Positions 35,907 to 38,246 of a stretch of DNA of 38,246 bases are shown in pieces. This DNA comes from a bacterium (lineage in GTDB: Bacteria; SZUA-182; SZUA-191; JAJRXT01), in NCBI GenBank assembly GCA_024277675.1, contig JAJRUS010000129.1, positions 1 through 38,246 of the forward strand, written 5' to 3'. Position 1 is the first letter of the stretch, and the number at the start of each line of letters is the position of its first letter. A model generated the notes under the pieces. It was not told the origin of the DNA and did no database searches. It saw only the letters and a program-made list of their open reading frames with translations. The position numbers and the translations under genes are program-made.

Positions 35907-36899
35907 ATGATAAATAATATGATCGATAATTTTGGGCGCCGGATAAATTATTTGCGTTTATCGGTTACCGACCGTTGCAATCTACGTTGCCGTTATTGCA
36001 TGCCGCCGGGGGGGGTCAGCCTGATAGCCCATGAAGAAATTCTAAGCTATGAGGAAATGAGCCGGCTGGTCAGCGTGGCGGGACAATGTGGTATAAACAA
36101 GCTGCGCATTACTGGTGGAGAACCGTTGGTGCGCAGAGGAATAATCGATCTGGTACAGATGCTGGTAAAAATAAAACGGCTGGATGATCTGGGATTGACT
36201 ACTAATGGCGTAAGGTTAGCTGAACTGGCAAAGGATTTATATAAGGCCGGACTGCGCCGCACAAATATCAGCCTGGACACATTATCGGCAGACAAGTACC
36301 GCTGGATTACCCGTAATGCCGGATTATCCAGGGTATGGTCGGGGATAGATGAGGCGTTACGGCTGGGTTTTTATTCAGTGAAGCTTAATGTGGTAGTAAT
36401 CGGCGGCTTCAATGACGATGAGCTGCTTTCATTTGCCCGGCTGACTTTTAAATATCCACTGGAAATTCGCTTCATAGAGTTTATGCCTTTTCACAAAAAC
36501 CACCTTTGGAACTATAAACGTCATGTTTCCGCTCAAGATATGCGGGGCCGGATTAATGTTTATGAGAAACTGATCCCCCAACACAGGACAAATAAAACCA
36601 AAATTGCGGTAGATTATAAGTTGCTGGGAGGCTTGGGAATGGTAAGTTTTATTAGCCCATTTTCTTCAGGCTTTTGCTCATCCTGCAACCGGTTGAGGCT
36701 TACTGCGGATGGTTATTTGCGCAATTGCCTGTTTTCGAATCAGGAATTGGATATCAAAACCCCGCTGCGCTGCGGGGAAAATGACGCTGAACTCGCCACA
36801 TTTTTTCATAAAGCGGTAAACCGGAAGCCCCCAGGCCATGGATTGACTTTGCGATCAATCCAGCCCGCTGGCCGGGCCATGTATGCTATCGGGGGTTAG
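35907..36899 (+). CDS. moaA: GTP 3',8-cyclase (molybdopterin synthesis)
   Basis: MoaA is a radical-SAM enzyme that starts molybdenum-cofactor synthesis from GTP. The first cluster motif is CNLRCRYC (Cys24, Cys28, Cys31). The second cluster has Cys257, Cys260 and Cys274 in CSSCNRLRLTADGYLRNC. The C-terminal GG pair required for activity is present (YAIGG). The 330-residue length is normal. A GAGGGG lies about 14 bases from the ATG at 35907; the ATG at 35919 is an alternative start. No other moa genes are near. It overlaps the end of the next convergent gene by 4 bases. Confidence 0.96.
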   Translation: MINNMIDNFGRRINYLRLSVTDRCNLRCRYCMPPGGVSLIAHEEILSYEEMSRLVSVAGQCGINKLRITGGEPLVRRGIIDLVQMLVKIKRLDDLGLTTNGVRLAELAKDLYKAGLRRTNISLDTLSADKYRWITRNAGLSRVWSGIDEALRLGFYSVKLNVVVIGGFNDDELLSFARLTFKYPLEIRFIEFMPFHKNHLWNYKRHVSAQDMRGRINVYEKLIPQHRTNKTKIAVDYKLLGGLGMVSFISPFSSGFCSSCNRLRLTADGYLRNCLFSNQELDIKTPLRCGENDAELATFFHKAVNRKPPGHGLTLRSIQPAGRAMYAIGG

Positions 36900-37894
36900 G
36901 CCAGCAACTGCAACAGTTTTATGGTCGTACCCTCTAAGGCCAGGCAGATAAAAACATACATTTCGACTAAAGACAGCCTGACTCCCAGGCCGATTGGCCG
37001 CTGCCAGTGCTTAAGAATAAAAAGCTCCTGTATAAGATACGCCATTCCCAGGCCCAGACCTAAAATCAAATAATAAAATAACAGGGTCTTCTTTATAGTA
37101 ATGGCCAGTATAATACCCAGTAGCAAAGTATTCACTATTAAGATTATGCCGACTATGGTGACCGCCTGAATGATGGAGAGCAGTATCGGCATTACATCGG
37201 TTACTGATGAGTTATTCTTTTGTCTGGCATGGATTGTGGGTGGCCCAAACAGTTTTCGCAAAATAAAAAAGAAGATCAACACCATCAAGATCAACAGTCC
37301 CAGGGAGACATCATAGGATATGCCGACTAGTTTTTCGTAGGTAAAGGCGAGCAGTTTTGATAGGTTTATACTCACACAGAGTAAAGGTTTATGCCATAAG
37401 TCCTTGAATGCCTGGCCCAGGGCAAACAGAAAATATCCCGACAGGAGGGTAATCAACAGGCCATAAAATTTGCCGCTGGTTTTAGTGCGAGGGTTAAACA
37501 GATAACGTCGGATAATTGAATATATAGAGAGGCTGCTCACCAGGAGCAGGCTGATGGCCAATAAACTAAAAATAACCTGAGAGAAGAGGGGAAATATCTT
37601 CTCAAAGGAAAAAGTAATGGTTTTCAGCAAGCTGAAACTGGTTATTAAGCTGTAATTCTTAGCCAGAAACCATAGCCCCAGGAAGATGCTCACTATAGTA
37701 ACCGACAGGAAATAACCCACCAAATTTCCAGCCAGTAAGTAATAGAAAAACGATCTGGTTGCTTGCTGATAACTACTGTTTTTGCCCACTGTCTCACCTG
37801 CGGCGGGTTGGTTTGGATGAATAACTGTTTTTGACCCGTTTGCCGGCTGGACAGCTAAGATGTTAGTAAGTTTAGCTAACTGTAAACTTTTCAT
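36896..37894 (-). CDS. Polytopic membrane protein of unknown function
   Basis: The track starts at a TTG (37957). An ATG at 37894, preceded by AGGA at 9 bases, is more credible and removes an unlikely leader. About eight hydrophobic helices follow a polar N-terminus, including GYFLSVTIVSIFLGLWFLA, IFSLLAISLLLVSSLSIYSI, SLGLLILMVLIFFFILRKLF and AVTIVGIILIVNTLLLGIILAI. No family motif is recognised, and there are no conserved charged residues inside the helices that suggest a transporter. It stands alone beside the right IS end and overlaps moaA tail to tail. Confidence 0.65.
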   Translation of the reverse strand: MKSLQLAKLTNILAVQPANGSKTVIHPNQPAAGETVGKNSSYQQATRSFFYYLLAGNLVGYFLSVTIVSIFLGLWFLAKNYSLITSFSLLKTITFSFEKIFPLFSQVIFSLLAISLLLVSSLSIYSIIRRYLFNPRTKTSGKFYGLLITLLSGYFLFALGQAFKDLWHKPLLCVSINLSKLLAFTYEKLVGISYDVSLGLLILMVLIFFFILRKLFGPPTIHARQKNNSSVTDVMPILLSIIQAVTIVGIILIVNTLLLGIILAITIKKTLLFYYLILGLGLGMAYLIQELFILKHWQRPIGLGVRLSLVEMYVFICLALEGTTIKLLQLLA

Positions 37895-37957
37895 AGAATG
37901 GGTTCCTGAAAAAATGGCCGGCAAGTCCCCGTGCATGCCCTTTGGTATAATGAGCAA

Positions 37958-38129
37958 TTTATGTGCCTTATTGAGTGAAAATCAAGCTATATGGTATGGA
38001 AGTATAGACAATTTAATAAGATAGCGAAGGCACAACAAAAAACGTGGCTTTATAATAGAATAGCGAGCATGTCGGCATATACACCCGATAGGGAATAATT
38101 ACCAGATATGTAACCCCCACTGATATTTA
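37958..38129. other. AT-rich flank before the right IS end
   Basis: This stretch between the membrane-protein gene and the IS terminus contains no gene or RNA that I can support. It shows no similarity to the flank of the left IS copy at 142-218. Confidence 0.4.
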
Positions 38130-38246
38130 CGGGCTGTTGCCCAAATCGTTTTATTTAGCCGATAGATATGATACAATATGGGGGTGAGAAATCAAGCTAT
38201 GTCAGCATAAATAAAGGAGATAAGGCCTATGCTGGGTCAGGAGTCA
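38130..38246 (+). mobile_element. 5' end of the same insertion sequence, right copy
   Basis: Inverted copy of 25-141 (116 of 117 matches). It holds the IS terminus, an AAAGGAGA ribosome site and the first six transposase codons, reading off the right edge. The two copies face outwards, so this window is the segment between two IS elements or, more simply, a contig broken at a repeat. Confidence 0.85.
38229..38246 (+). CDS. Transposase N-terminus (6 codons, partial)
   Basis: ATG at 38229 begins MLGQES, identical to the left copy, and is cut by the window edge. Too short for any family call on its own. Confidence 0.55.

Overview
The window looks like an assembled piece of the chromosome of an uncultured Gram-negative (diderm) bacterium. 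The support is a BamD-type assembly lipoprotein, two porins, several lipoproteins with lipoboxes, and a D-Ala-D-Ala ligase. I do not assign a phylum. Most genes have moderate GC, GTG and TTG starts occur, and TAA, TAG and TGA all serve as ordinary terminators. Both ends of the window run into the 5' end of the same insertion sequence, facing outwards, which is the usual sign of a contig that breaks at a repeat.

Layout. At 1-1440 there is an IS end and an AT-rich SIR2-domain gene. At 1447-6417, on the minus strand, are coaE, a D-Ala-D-Ala ligase gene, a small membrane protein, a DarG-like macrodomain gene and a family-5 solute-binding protein; a 169-bp MITE sits exactly between the macrodomain and membrane-protein genes. 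At 6458-7827 (minus) are two small lipoproteins flanking bamD, and at 7964-9951 (minus) trpB-trpA. At 10201-16312 (plus) is a sensory operon: a porin, two tandem single-domain PstS-like proteins, a Cache/HAMP/PAS histidine kinase, a receiver-GGDEF protein and a lone receiver. At 16327-26109 (minus) are a FemAB-like protein and a complete phosphate regulon, phoB-phoR-porin-pstS-pstC-pstA-pstB-phoU, with Pho-box-like 11-bp direct repeats before both phoB and pstS. At 26510-33411 (plus) is an envelope/proteostasis cluster: HtrA protease, a DUF1269 membrane protein, FtsH and an MprF-like lysyltransferase/flippase. At 33436-38246 are a PEGA-SUMF1 protein, a TolB-like propeller lipoprotein, moaA, a polytopic membrane protein and the second IS end.

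The most striking signal is not a gene family. Four otherwise intact reading frames carry single in-frame stop codons with no frameshift: bamD (TAG), trpB (TAA), the sensor kinase (TAA twice) and a small lipoprotein missed by the ORF track (TGA). In the four TAA/TAG cases the expected residue is most simply Glu (GAA to TAA, GAG to TAG), so each is explained by one G-to-T change. Genome-wide recoding is argued against because many intact genes here end normally at TAA or TAG. Nonsense mutation, a G-to-T mutator, sequence error or efficient readthrough remain possible.

The genes fit together as phosphate acquisition and sensing (pho/pst, two porins, PstS-like pair with its own two-component output), envelope assembly and stress (BamD, HtrA, FtsH, MprF, FemAB), and core metabolism (CoaE, Ddl, TrpAB, MoaA).
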